Positions 44,052-51,116 of a stretch of 64,000 nucleotides of DNA are shown one piece after another. The notes below the pieces were generated by a model. The model was not told the DNA's origin and did no database searches. It saw only the letters and a list, made by a program, of their open reading frames with translations. The number at the start of each line of letters is the position of its first letter. Positions within the stretch are counted from its first letter, which is position 1. A program made the translations under genes and the position numbers. Where the stretch lies: the NCBI GenBank assembly GCA_964618975.1, contig CAZUDI010000007.1:1-64000 (forward strand), given 5' to 3'. Source of the stretch: CAZUDI01 sp964618975 (GTDB lineage: Bacteria; Desulfobacterota; Desulfomonilia; UBA1062).

Positions 44052-44327
44052 GCTAACACCGCTGCACAAACCGTCACCCCCCCGCATCCGCTGCCGCCAT
44101 CCGGGAGGCAAAGCCGCAGGCTTGAAGAAAGGCCCTGTTTGATATATGCATGTGGGCGATATCAGAATAAGAGGAAATGGATGTTTTTATGACCGAGGTG
44201 CGGGCCGACGGGGGCTCACAACATGCAGATCAGGAAAACGGGACCGTGGGCCTGAGAGTTCCGCCGCCGGGAACGTGGAATGCGCCCGGCCCCCTTGCAA
44301 AGCAAAAGACGGTGTTCATACAAACCC
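44052..44327. other. 276-bp leader region before the AlgI-like gene
   Basis: It contains several hairpin-forming stretches (for example GTTCC-GCCGCCG-GGAAC near 44258) and GGGAGGCAAAGCC near 44102. No open frame with a ribosome site is evident. It may be a structured leader, but I could not match it to a known riboswitch. Confidence 0.35.
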
Positions 44328-45815
44328 ATGCTCTTCAACTCGTATGAATTTTTATTCCTCTTTCTGCCCCTGAGTGTCGCCGGCTTCTTCCTCGTCGGGT
44401 CACGCGGGCATCACCGGCTGGCGGTAGCCTGGCTGGCCGGGGCCTCGCTCTTCTTCTACGGGTGGTGGAATCCGGCCTATGTCTGGCTGATCCTGGCCTC
44501 GATCGGGGTCAATTACACGCTCGGACTCGGCCTGGGTTCGCGGCCTTCACAGGGCGGGCTTCTTCGTAGATTTTTGCTGACGCTCGGCATCACCTTCAAT
44601 CTCGGCCTGCTCGGATATTACAAGTATTCGAACTTCTTCGTCGATACCGCCTGTTCCCTGATGGGGGGCACCTCACACCTCGCCGCAATCACGCTGCCTT
44701 TAGCGATCTCGTTCTTTACCTTTCAGCAGATCGCCTTCCTGGTGGATACCTACAAGGGGCACGCGCGTGTTTATGATTTGCTCCACTATTGCCTTTTCGT
44801 AACCTTCTTTCCGCAGTTGATCGCGGGGCCGATCGTGCACCACCGTGAAATGATGCCGCAGTTCATGCGCCGCAGCTTTTTGCGCCTGAACTCCGAGCAT
44901 GTGGCCATCGGGCTGACCCTTTTCTGCATGGGCCTGTTCAAGAAGGTCGTCCTGGCCGACGGCGTGGCGGCGTATGCCACCCCGATCTTTCACGCCGCCG
45001 AGCAGGGGGTGTCGCTGAGCTTTTTCGATGCCTGGGCCGGGGCCCTGGCCTATACCTTCCAGCTCTATTTCGATTTCTCGGGTTACTGTGACATGGCGCT
45101 GGGGATCGCCAGGGTCTTCGGCATCCGCCTGCCGTTAAACTTCAACTCGCCCTACAAGGCCCGCAACATGATCGAGTTCTGGAGACGCTGGCACATGACC
45201 CTCTCCCGCTTCCTGCGGGACTACCTCTACATCCCCCTGGGGGGCAACCGCCACGGCAGGGTGCGCCGCTATGTCAACCTCATGCTCACCATGCTCCTCG
45301 GCGGCCTGTGGCATGGGGCGGGCTGGACCTATGTAGCCTGGGGCGCCCTGCACGGCATCTATCTCGTTGTCAATCATGCCTGGAGAACCCTCATGCCGAC
45401 AGCGGACCGACACACCGCCCGATGGTGGACTGCGGGCCTGGCGCACGGCTTCACCTTTGTGGCCGTGGTGGTGGCCTGGGTCCTGTTTCGGGCCGAGAGC
45501 TTCACCGGGGCCCTGCACCTGTTCAGCGCCATGGCCGGGCTGAAGGGCTTCGCCCTGCATGAAACCTTCACGCCCCCGAGCCTGGCAAAGATGCTCCTCT
45601 ATCTTTCGGCCATTGTCTTTCTGTTGCCCAATGCGGTAGAGTTCGTCGACCGCAAGGGCTACCAGTCCTATCTCCAGGATACCGACCGGACGCCTGCCTG
45701 GTGCCGGATGCACTGGCAACCCTCATTGACCTGGATGATCGTGACGTGCGCGTGCGCCCTGAGCGCCATCTACAATCTGTCCGAGGTAAGCGAGTTCCTC
45801 TATTTCAATTTCTAG
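44328..45815 (+). CDS. AlgI-type membrane-bound O-acyltransferase (MBOAT)
   Basis: A 495-residue polytopic MBOAT that moves acyl (usually acetyl) groups across the inner membrane to an extracellular polysaccharide. Family stretches are LFNSYEFLFLFLPL at the N-terminus, LPLAISFFTFQQIAFLVD, FWRRWHMTLSRFLRDYLYIPLGGNRHG and GLWHGAGWTYVAWGALHG with the conserved His. About 10-12 spans are visible. The ATG at 44328 is chosen from homologue N-termini; the ribosome site is poor. It is followed three bases later by an SGNH-like partner, the usual AlgI/AlgJ-type pair. The polymer is unknown, as no alginate or cellulose genes are seen. Confidence 0.9.
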   Translation: MLFNSYEFLFLFLPLSVAGFFLVGSRGHHRLAVAWLAGASLFFYGWWNPAYVWLILASIGVNYTLGLGLGSRPSQGGLLRRFLLTLGITFNLGLLGYYKYSNFFVDTACSLMGGTSHLAAITLPLAISFFTFQQIAFLVDTYKGHARVYDLLHYCLFVTFFPQLIAGPIVHHREMMPQFMRRSFLRLNSEHVAIGLTLFCMGLFKKVVLADGVAAYATPIFHAAEQGVSLSFFDAWAGALAYTFQLYFDFSGYCDMALGIARVFGIRLPLNFNSPYKARNMIEFWRRWHMTLSRFLRDYLYIPLGGNRHGRVRRYVNLMLTMLLGGLWHGAGWTYVAWGALHGIYLVVNHAWRTLMPTADRHTARWWTAGLAHGFTFVAVVVAWVLFRAESFTGALHLFSAMAGLKGFALHETFTPPSLAKMLLYLSAIVFLLPNAVEFVDRKGYQSYLQDTDRTPAWCRMHWQPSLTWMIVTCACALSAIYNLSEVSEFLYFNF

Positions 45816-45818
45816 CCC

Positions 45819-46784
45819 ATGAAGAGACGCCTTTCCTACACCTCATATACCCTGCTCCTGCTGCTGACGATCATCCTCATGGTCTCCGGATTCGGTCTCT
45901 ACGTGAGAGTGAACGACCCTTACTGGCTATGGAGCGCCGAGCCGCCCTGGCATCGACAGTGGGGTGGGCACAATCGCGTGCTGGATATCCGGCATCGTTT
46001 TGCCAAGGCAATCCAGGTGGTCACCCGCAGGCCGGAGGTGATCGTCATCGGGAGTTCGCGGGTCTATCGCGGCATCGATACCGAGGCCCCTGATACGTGG
46101 CACGCCTACAACCTGGGTATATCGAGCCTGAGAATCCGCGAGGCGCGTGCCTATGTCCGACACGCGATACGCTGGACGCCGGCCAAGACGATCGTCTTCG
46201 GTCTGGATTACTTCATGTTCAATGCCCTGCGGCCCAGCGAGCCGGGATTTGACGAGGACCTCGGCGATCACCGCTTCGTCTTCAGGGCCATCCCCATATC
46301 ACTCTTCACCCGCATGGCCTACAAGGACGTGCAACGCGCACGCCAGGGGGTTCATGGCGGTGACGGCTACTGGACCTACAGCGGGTTCAAGATCACGAAC
46401 CCCCGTTCACAGGCGGATGTTGAACGCCTCCTTGAATCTTTCTACACCGATAAGATCACCATCACCCCTCAAGAGTATGCGGCCTTCGCCGACATCCTCG
46501 ACGAGGTGCGCCTTGCGGACGTGCAGCTGATCGTGTACGTCTCGCCCATGAACACCCGTCAGGTCCAAAAGATGAAGGACGAGGGTGAATACGCCGCCTT
46601 CATGGCCTGGAAGAAACGCATCGGCACTATCGCCAGGGAACACGGGCTTGATCTTTATGATTTCAGCCTGAACAATCCTTTCTATGACGATCAGATCGCG
46701 GCGGGATCCAGCCCCAGCTGGATCGACACCACGCACTACTCACCAGTCGTGGGGGCATGGATCCTCCGGTCGATCGGCATCTGA
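45819..46784 (+). CDS. SGNH/AlgJ-like partner of the O-acyltransferase
   Basis: A 321-residue protein with one N-terminal membrane anchor (residues ~9-28) and an outward domain. An SGNH-hydrolase-like pattern is present: the serine block VIGSSRVYRGID and the late Asp-x-x-His in WIDTTHYSP. It probably completes acyl transfer to polysaccharide outside the membrane. It follows the MBOAT by 3 bp. It converges with a response regulator 50 bp downstream. Confidence 0.78.
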   Translation: MKRRLSYTSYTLLLLLTIILMVSGFGLYVRVNDPYWLWSAEPPWHRQWGGHNRVLDIRHRFAKAIQVVTRRPEVIVIGSSRVYRGIDTEAPDTWHAYNLGISSLRIREARAYVRHAIRWTPAKTIVFGLDYFMFNALRPSEPGFDEDLGDHRFVFRAIPISLFTRMAYKDVQRARQGVHGGDGYWTYSGFKITNPRSQADVERLLESFYTDKITITPQEYAAFADILDEVRLADVQLIVYVSPMNTRQVQKMKDEGEYAAFMAWKKRIGTIAREHGLDLYDFSLNNPFYDDQIAAGSSPSWIDTTHYSPVVGAWILRSIGI

Positions 46785-46834
46785 TGGGGTCAGACCCGTT
46801 AGAGCCGCCGCTTACGGGACAATCTCGGACCAGG

Positions 46835-47308
46835 TCACCTTTCCCCGCCGACCATCCAAAGGCCGGGCTCACTGCCCCGAGGGCGCTTGAGCGCCTTGCG
46901 GTTGACAGGCTCTCTGGCGATGGTTCCAGTTGCAGAGTCCTCACCCTTCTCCCGAAGCAGCCGGCTGACCTCGGACTTTAACTCATCAAAGTTGCTGGAT
47001 TTGACCACATAGGCATCCACGGCCATGGTCAGGACGTGGTTCCTGTAGCCGGAATAGGCCGAATGGATAATAATCGGTTTGTCGATACGGGCGTGGATAA
47101 TGTTACCCAGGGTTTCGATACCATCCATCGTGGGCATGCGTATATCCATGATGATCAGATCGGGATCGAGCCCCCCATCGGCCGTCAGGAGATCCAGGGC
47201 ATCCTTGCCGTTGGATGCAATCCGCACATCATATCCATCATCTGAGAGTTCTTCCCTGAGCAGCAGTTGAAGATGCTCATCATCTTCCACCAGCAGAATC
47301 TTTTTCAT
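46835..47308 (-). CDS. Single-domain response regulator
   Basis: A 157-residue receiver protein. Phosphorylation residues are intact: the acidic pair in LLVEDDEH, the Asp in LIIMDIRMP, Ser in IHSAYS and Lys in YVVKSSN. About 35 basic residues follow the receiver with no output domain. The ATG at 47308 has GGGAGG upstream. No histidine kinase is adjacent. A sigma-54 promoter drives it, so one of the two enhancer-binding proteins in this window may control it. Its output is unknown. Confidence 0.88.
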   Translation of the reverse strand: MKKILLVEDDEHLQLLLREELSDDGYDVRIASNGKDALDLLTADGGLDPDLIIMDIRMPTMDGIETLGNIIHARIDKPIIIHSAYSGYRNHVLTMAVDAYVVKSSNFDELKSEVSRLLREKGEDSATGTIAREPVNRKALKRPRGSEPGLWMVGGER

Positions 47309-47415
47309 CCATGAACCTCCCACCCTGTAATCGAAATGCATTCTCAGCCGCATGACCCTGAATCAGTTTCCCGGGAAGGACCCCCTGTTTACCAGGTGCG
47401 GCCCCAAGAGATTCA

Positions 47416-47431
47416 TGCAAGAACATTGCCA
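47416..47431 (-). promoter_or_regulatory. Sigma-54 promoter for the response regulator
   Basis: On the minus strand TGGCAATGTTCTTGCA: a perfect TTGCA -12 box at correct spacing and TGGCA at -24. The leader is about 95 bases. Confidence 0.75.
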
Positions 47432-47571
47432 TGCGCTGAGGCACACCAATCAATTGTATTTATTGTTGATCACCCCGACGGCCTGTCGCCAACCATGACA
47501 CTCGCCCTCCGGCAGGCGTCACCCGATTGACACCCTGGCTGGTCCGCCTGGGGCCTCCAGGAAGGCTTCCC

Positions 47572-47643
47572 TGTCATGACCTGGTCAAGCCCTGCCCCCC
47601 CCTGACGCCGCTAGCGGGGGGACTTCGACCCATGGCGATTAAA
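47572..47643 (+). repeat. Dispersed intergenic repeat, copy R6
   Basis: Contains CAAGCCCTGCCCCCCCTGAC, then GCCGCTAGCGGGGGGACTTC and GACCCATGGCGATTAAAT. It lies in the 494-bp divergent gap between the response regulator and the RRM gene. Confidence 0.6.
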
Positions 47644-47666
47644 TCTCCGGGATATTCAACCCAGAG

Positions 47667-47696
47667 TTGCTTACCGATGCCCAATTGGTGTATACG
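47667..47696 (+). promoter_or_regulatory. Sigma-70 promoter candidate for the RRM gene
   Basis: TTGCTT, 18 bases, TATACG, just downstream of repeat R6. The predicted 5' leader is about 100 bases. Confidence 0.5.
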
Positions 47697-47726
47697 ATGA
47701 AAACAACTGGCCAATAGTCGGTCGCC

Positions 47727-47765
47727 CACTATCGTCTAATTTGTGCGTTTGGTTACGCGATAGTG
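47727..47765 (+). promoter_or_regulatory. Stem-loop in the RRM mRNA leader
   Basis: CACTATCG (47727-47734) pairs with CGATAGTG (47758-47765), and an inner GCGT-TTGGTT-ACGC hairpin lies between them. It is about 37 bases before the start codon and could be a target for autoregulation or temperature control. Confidence 0.45.
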
Positions 47766-47802
47766 TTATTCAGATCAACGCACCAGCCGGAGGGAGCAGT
47801 AG

Positions 47803-48075
47803 ATGAAGCTTTACGTGGGGAACCTAGCCTATAGTGTCACGGAAGACGATTTGAGGCGCATCTTCGCCGCGTACGGCGAAGTATCCAGTGCTGCCATTAT
47901 CACGGACAAGTATACCGGCCAATCCAAAGGGTTTGGTTTCATCGAAATGCCCTCACAGGCCCAGGCCGAAGAGGCCATCAAGGGTCTCGACGGCAACCCG
48001 CTCAAGGGCAGAAACATCAAGGTCAATGAGGCCCGACCCAAGGAGGACCGCCCCAAACCCAGACAGCGCTATTGA
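47803..48075 (+). CDS. RNA-binding protein with a single RRM
   Basis: A 90-residue RNA-recognition-motif protein of the bacterial Rbp type. RNP2 is LYVGNL and RNP1 is KGFGFIEM. The basic tail (KEDRPKPRQRY) may add affinity. CGGAGGGAG precedes the ATG. In cyanobacteria and deltaproteobacteria such proteins are linked to cold or stress response and mRNA localisation; the role here is inferred. It has a long leader with a hairpin, compatible with post-transcriptional control. Confidence 0.93.
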   Translation: MKLYVGNLAYSVTEDDLRRIFAAYGEVSSAAIITDKYTGQSKGFGFIEMPSQAQAEEAIKGLDGNPLKGRNIKVNEARPKEDRPKPRQRY

Positions 48076-48116
48076 GACTGTCCCCATCACCCGACCCCGC
48101 CCGTCAAACTCAACCC

Positions 48117-48146
48117 CGGGCGAGGTCTCACACAGGGCCCGTTTTT
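48117..48146 (+). terminator. Weak terminator candidate after the RRM gene
   Basis: CGGGC and GCCCG form a 5-bp stem around a 15-base loop, followed by TTTTT. Confidence 0.4.
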
Positions 48147-48272
48147 GTCAGGCGACAGGGAGGGTCTGGTGTATGGCTTTGCGCATCGGCCCGGGAGCGA
48201 CCGAATTCTCCGGGACGTTTCCCCAAAGATTTTGCTTGCCCGCGCCATGCGGCATCTGATATAGGAAAATCC

Positions 48273-48350
48273 ATGCAAAAAGAGAGTTCCGCCGACAGAT
48301 ATTACGGTTTTTATTTTTGGTATTATACCGTGCGGCCACCTGTCGGCTGA
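48273..48350 (+). CDS. Aromatic-rich leader peptide of the DAHP synthase attenuator
   Basis: A 25-codon open frame with AGGAAA upstream. Residues 10-18 are YYGFYFWYY: eight of nine are Tyr, Phe or Trp, against a background where such a run is vanishingly unlikely. The stop codon is 23 bases before the terminator hairpin of the next element. Such peptides make the ribosome pause when charged aromatic tRNAs are scarce. The gene that follows is DAHP synthase, the first step of aromatic amino-acid synthesis. Confidence 0.85.
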   Translation: MQKESSADRYYGFYFWYYTVRPPVG

Positions 48351-48388
48351 TCTGTCGCAACCAACAAAAAACAGAGGCCGTGGGTGGC
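48291..48388 (+). promoter_or_regulatory. Attenuator alternative pairings
   Basis: Region 1 GCCGACAG (48291-48298), just before the aromatic codons, pairs perfectly with region 2 CTGTCGGC (48340-48347). Region 2 also contains GCCACC (48335-48340), which can pair with GGTGGC (48383-48388) in the 5' arm of the terminator, forming an antiterminator when a stalled ribosome covers region 1. Confidence 0.7.
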
Positions 48389-48410
48389 AGCACCCACGGC
48401 CTCTTCTTTT
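48374..48410 (+). terminator. Intrinsic terminator of the attenuator
   Basis: A perfect 13-bp stem (GAGGCCGTGGGTG / CACCCACGGCCTC) with a GCAG loop, then TTCTTTT. It sits 47 bases before the DAHP synthase start. Confidence 0.9.
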
Positions 48411-48456
48411 GCGGTCGTGGGTGCCCCCGACGGTAATCAACCGGAAAGGAGGCATG

Positions 48457-49597
48457 ATGATCGTATCTATGAAAAAAGGGGCTACGCAGGAAGAAATCCA
48501 GAACGTACAGCATCTTATCGAGGGCTTCGGGTGCCGGACGAACCTGTCCGAGGGAACCGAGAGGGTGGTGTTCGGCGTCATCGGCGAGGAGCGCGACAAG
48601 ACCAAGCTCATCGCCCTGGAGGCCCAGCCCGGGGTGGAAAAGGTGGTACCCATCCTCACCCCCTACAAGCTGGCCTCTATCGAGACCAAGCCCGAACCGT
48701 CCGTCATCGACGTGGGACTGGGCGTGCGCGTGGGAGGGAACAAGATAACCGTCATCGCCGGGCCCTGCGCTGTGGAGTCCCAGGCCCAGATGGCCGAGGT
48801 GGCCGCCACCATCAAGCAGACCGGTGCGCATATGCTGCGCGGCGGGGCCTTCAAACCCCGTACCTCGCCCTANNNNNNNNNNGGCCTCGCAATCGATCAG
48901 GCCGCCGTTCATGGTAATCAGGTTGCGGACAATGTGCTGATCGCTGCCGCCGTCTCCGTCGATGTCCAGAACGCCCGCCAGCGCGAAACGCTTCTGCTTG
49001 CCGGGGCTCCAGGCGGACGGACTCATCCTGCTGGCGAGGGCCCGGAAGCGCTGCGGTATCCAGGTCCTCACCGAGGTGATCGACCAGAAGAGCCTGGAAG
49101 AGGCCGCCGAATACGTGGACTGCGTCCAGGTGGGTGCCCGCAACATACAGAATTTCGAGTTGCTCAAGGCGGTGGCCCGGGCCAAGATCCCCGTGCTCCT
49201 GAAGCGAGGCATGTCCACCACCATCGAGGAATTCCTCATGTCGGCCGAGTACGTACTCTCGGGCGGGAACAGCCAGGTCATCCTCTGCGAACGCGGTATC
49301 CGCACCTTCGAGACCGCCACCCGCAATACCCTCGACCTCTCGGCCGTGCCGGTGCTCAAGGGCAAGACCCACCTGCCCGTCATCGTGGACCCCTCGCACG
49401 GCACCGGTCATGCCCGCTATGTGGAGCCCATGGCCTACGCCGCCATCGCCGCCGGGGCCGACGGGGTGATGATCGAGGTGCACCCCACTCCGGAAAAGGC
49501 GCTCTCCGACGGACCCCAGTCCCTGAAACCCTCCCAGTTTGCCGCCCTCATGGAAGGACTGCAGCGCATCGCCGCCGCGGTGGGGCGCGAACTCTAG
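48457..49597 (+). CDS. aroF: DAHP synthase, type I-beta, interrupted by an assembly gap
   Basis: 3-deoxy-7-phosphoheptulonate synthase, which joins PEP and erythrose-4-P to open the shikimate pathway. It has an N-terminal ferredoxin-like regulatory domain (MIVSMKKGATQEEIQNV), then VIAGPCAVES, LRGGAFKPRTSPY, QVGARNIQNF, LLKRGMST, ILCERGIRTFE, VIVDPSHGTGH and MIEVHPTPEKA. The frame is broken at 48873 by 10 N plus ~121 bp of foreign sequence; homologues need only about four residues there (YSFQG-like), so the gene itself is probably intact in the organism. Reading resumes near 49004 (GLQADGL). GGAGG supports the ATG at 48457 over 48454. It is controlled by the upstream attenuator. Confidence 0.9.
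48873..48882. other. Scaffold gap (10 N)
   Basis: Ten undetermined bases inside the DAHP synthase gene, directly after the codons for PRTSPY. Confidence 0.99.
48883..49003 (-). other. Probably chimeric contig end inside DAHP synthase
   Basis: These ~121 bp do not belong to DAHP synthase. On the minus strand they read open as ...GKQKRFALAGVLDIDGDG and then SDQHIVRNLITMNGGLIDCEA, a fragment resembling DxDxDG-type proteins from another genome. The fragment is inverted relative to the host gene. Confidence 0.7.
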
Positions 49598-49603
49598 GAT
49601 CGA

Positions 49604-49645
49604 GGCACGGACCGCCGGCCCCGGTCGGGGCATCCGGTCCGTGCC
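49604..49645 (+). terminator. Hairpin after DAHP synthase
   Basis: A perfect 11-bp stem (GGCACGGACCG / CGGTCCGTGCC) enclosing a second GC-rich pairing, 6 bases after the stop codon; no T-run. Confidence 0.6.
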
Positions 49646-49740
49646 GGGGAAAGGCGGTTCGTGCTGCCGCAGACCGGGGCCAAGGATCGGCCAGGAGGCC
49701 GGGGCTTGTCTTTTGGTGCGATCCATACTACCATAGGGCC

Positions 49741-50268
49741 ATGGCACGCCTCGACCACCTTCACAGGGGAGTGATCAGATACGGCTCGGCCATTGCCGAG
49801 CACATCGTGAAGGCCTCCACGCGCTGCAGCCTGGAGGGACGCTACGATGTCAAAACCCTCGACGAACTCAGCGCAATTGAGCGGCAGGAGGGCACCTTTG
49901 CCAAACTCATGCGCCTGGAATCGGACCGCCCCGGCCGGGCCCAACACTACCGCATATGCCTACAGGACAAGGAAATCCTCGACTTTCTGCACGACAACGC
50001 CGAGGTGGACATGCTCACCTTCCTCGTCTTCGTCATGACCCACGAACTGATCCACATGCACCGCTTCGATTCCGGCCAGGCGGACTTCTATACGGTGAAA
50101 TACGACGAGGAGGTCCTGGTGGATGCGATCACCCGCCTTTTCATGGCCAAGCACCCCCTGCCCGGCCGGAAAAAGGTGCTCACGCTACTTGACAAAGTCA
50201 CACCGGCGCCACTATATAACCTCGAGATTCTTGTCGACCAAGGAGGAAGCATCCATGCCTATCTATGA
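49741..50268 (+). CDS. Conserved-looking protein with HExxH motif, function unknown
   Basis: A 175-residue soluble protein. Near residue 102 it has VMTHELIHMHRF, an HExxH zinc-protease-like motif in a helix, and a later acidic stretch (KYDEEVLVDAI) that might give a third ligand. I do not recognise the family. The ATG at 49741 is the first codon of the frame, with only GGGCC upstream. Its 3' end overlaps the FmdB-like gene by 14 bp, with that gene's AAGGAGG inside it. A tie to metal handling or protein turnover with the zinc ribbon and moaC is only suggested by position. Confidence 0.65.
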   Translation: MARLDHLHRGVIRYGSAIAEHIVKASTRCSLEGRYDVKTLDELSAIERQEGTFAKLMRLESDRPGRAQHYRICLQDKEILDFLHDNAEVDMLTFLVFVMTHELIHMHRFDSGQADFYTVKYDEEVLVDAITRLFMAKHPLPGRKKVLTLLDKVTPAPLYNLEILVDQGGSIHAYL

Positions 50269-50542
50269 GTACCGTTGCCTGAAATGCAATTCAGAGTTCG
50301 AACAACTGCAGAAGTTCACCGATGCTCCGGTCTCCCACTGCCCCCACTGCGGCGGCCAGGTAAAAAAGCTCATGTCCCATTCCTCGTTCCAGCTCAAGGG
50401 TTCAGGCTGGTACCTCACCGATTATGCCCGCAAGAACACCCCCCAGGATACCTCCGGGGAACGCCATGAAAGCAAGGTCGAGGCCAAGGCCTCGGAGGCC
50501 TCCGGCAGCGACACGCCCTCTTCCAAACCGGACAAGGACTGA
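50255..50542 (+). CDS. FmdB-type zinc-ribbon protein (second)
   Basis: A 95-residue protein. The N-terminus MPIYEYRCLKCNSEFE and CPHCGGQVKKLMS give the CxxC pairs of the FmdB zinc ribbon. The middle GSGWYLTDYARKN is the longer-form FmdB signature, and the tail is charged and Ser-rich (disordered). AAGGAGG is at good spacing. It overlaps the HExxH gene and is 3 bp before moaC, so the three are one transcript. It differs from the copy at 42210, which has a Cys-rich tail. Confidence 0.85.
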   Translation: MPIYEYRCLKCNSEFEQLQKFTDAPVSHCPHCGGQVKKLMSHSSFQLKGSGWYLTDYARKNTPQDTSGERHESKVEAKASEASGSDTPSSKPDKD

Positions 50543-50545
50543 CCC

Positions 50546-51028
50546 ATGGGCCTTACCCACCTGGACGAACAGGGCCGGGTCGTCATGGTGGACGTGGGCG
50601 AAAAAGGCGTCACCCGCCGGGAGGCCCGCGCCCGCGGCCGCATCACCATGTCTCGCGAGGCATTCCAGACCATCCTCTCCGACCAGGTGAAGAAGGGTAA
50701 CGTGCTGGCCACCGCCAAGATCGCGTCCATCATGGCGGCCAAGAACACCCATGCCGTCATCCCCCTGTGCCACCCCCTGCCGATCGACACCATCGCCGTG
50801 GATTTCACCCCGGATGAGGCCACCTCATCCATCGAGGTCCAGACCACGGTCAAGGTTTCCGGCAAGACCGGGGTGGAGATGGAGGCCATACACGCGGCCA
50901 GTATCGCGCTGCTGACCATCTATGACATGGCCAAGGCCCTTGATCGGGGCATGGTGATCTCAGAAATCCGGCTCATGGAAAAGTCCGGGGGCAAGAGCGG
51001 ACACTACGTCCGGCCGGAGCCCGGATAG
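50546..51028 (+). CDS. moaC: Cyclic pyranopterin monophosphate synthase
   Basis: A 160-residue MoaC that closes the cyclic phosphate ring in molybdenum/tungsten cofactor synthesis after MoaA. Motifs are MVDVGEKGVTRREARARG, the active-site AAKNTHAVIPLCHPLP, and VEMEAIHAASIALLTIYDMAK followed by the phosphate-binding KSGGKSG. Full length. The ATG is 3 bp after the zinc-ribbon gene. The product would serve the AOR-type enzyme at 21.8 kb. No other moa genes are in the window. Confidence 0.95.
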   Translation: MGLTHLDEQGRVVMVDVGEKGVTRREARARGRITMSREAFQTILSDQVKKGNVLATAKIASIMAAKNTHAVIPLCHPLPIDTIAVDFTPDEATSSIEVQTTVKVSGKTGVEMEAIHAASIALLTIYDMAKALDRGMVISEIRLMEKSGGKSGHYVRPEPG

Positions 51029-51116
51029 CCGGAACGTTCGCCCTGCGTATTGCGCATCCTCACGGCAGAGGCATCGCCACCCTTTCCGATGGATCACCCG
51101 GTATCGCCCTCAGGGA

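Noticed and set aside
44070..44140. Possible c-di-GMP (GEMM) riboswitch before the AlgI-like gene (GGGAGGCAAAGCC)
   Set aside because: Only fragments of the consensus fit; the P2 loop is far too long and the second helix with the GGTAGC...GGTTACC part is missing.
48409..50268. A single 619-codon frame running through the N gap
   Set aside because: After the gap this frame is the wrong phase of DAHP synthase; it only later coincides with the separate HExxH gene starting at 49741.
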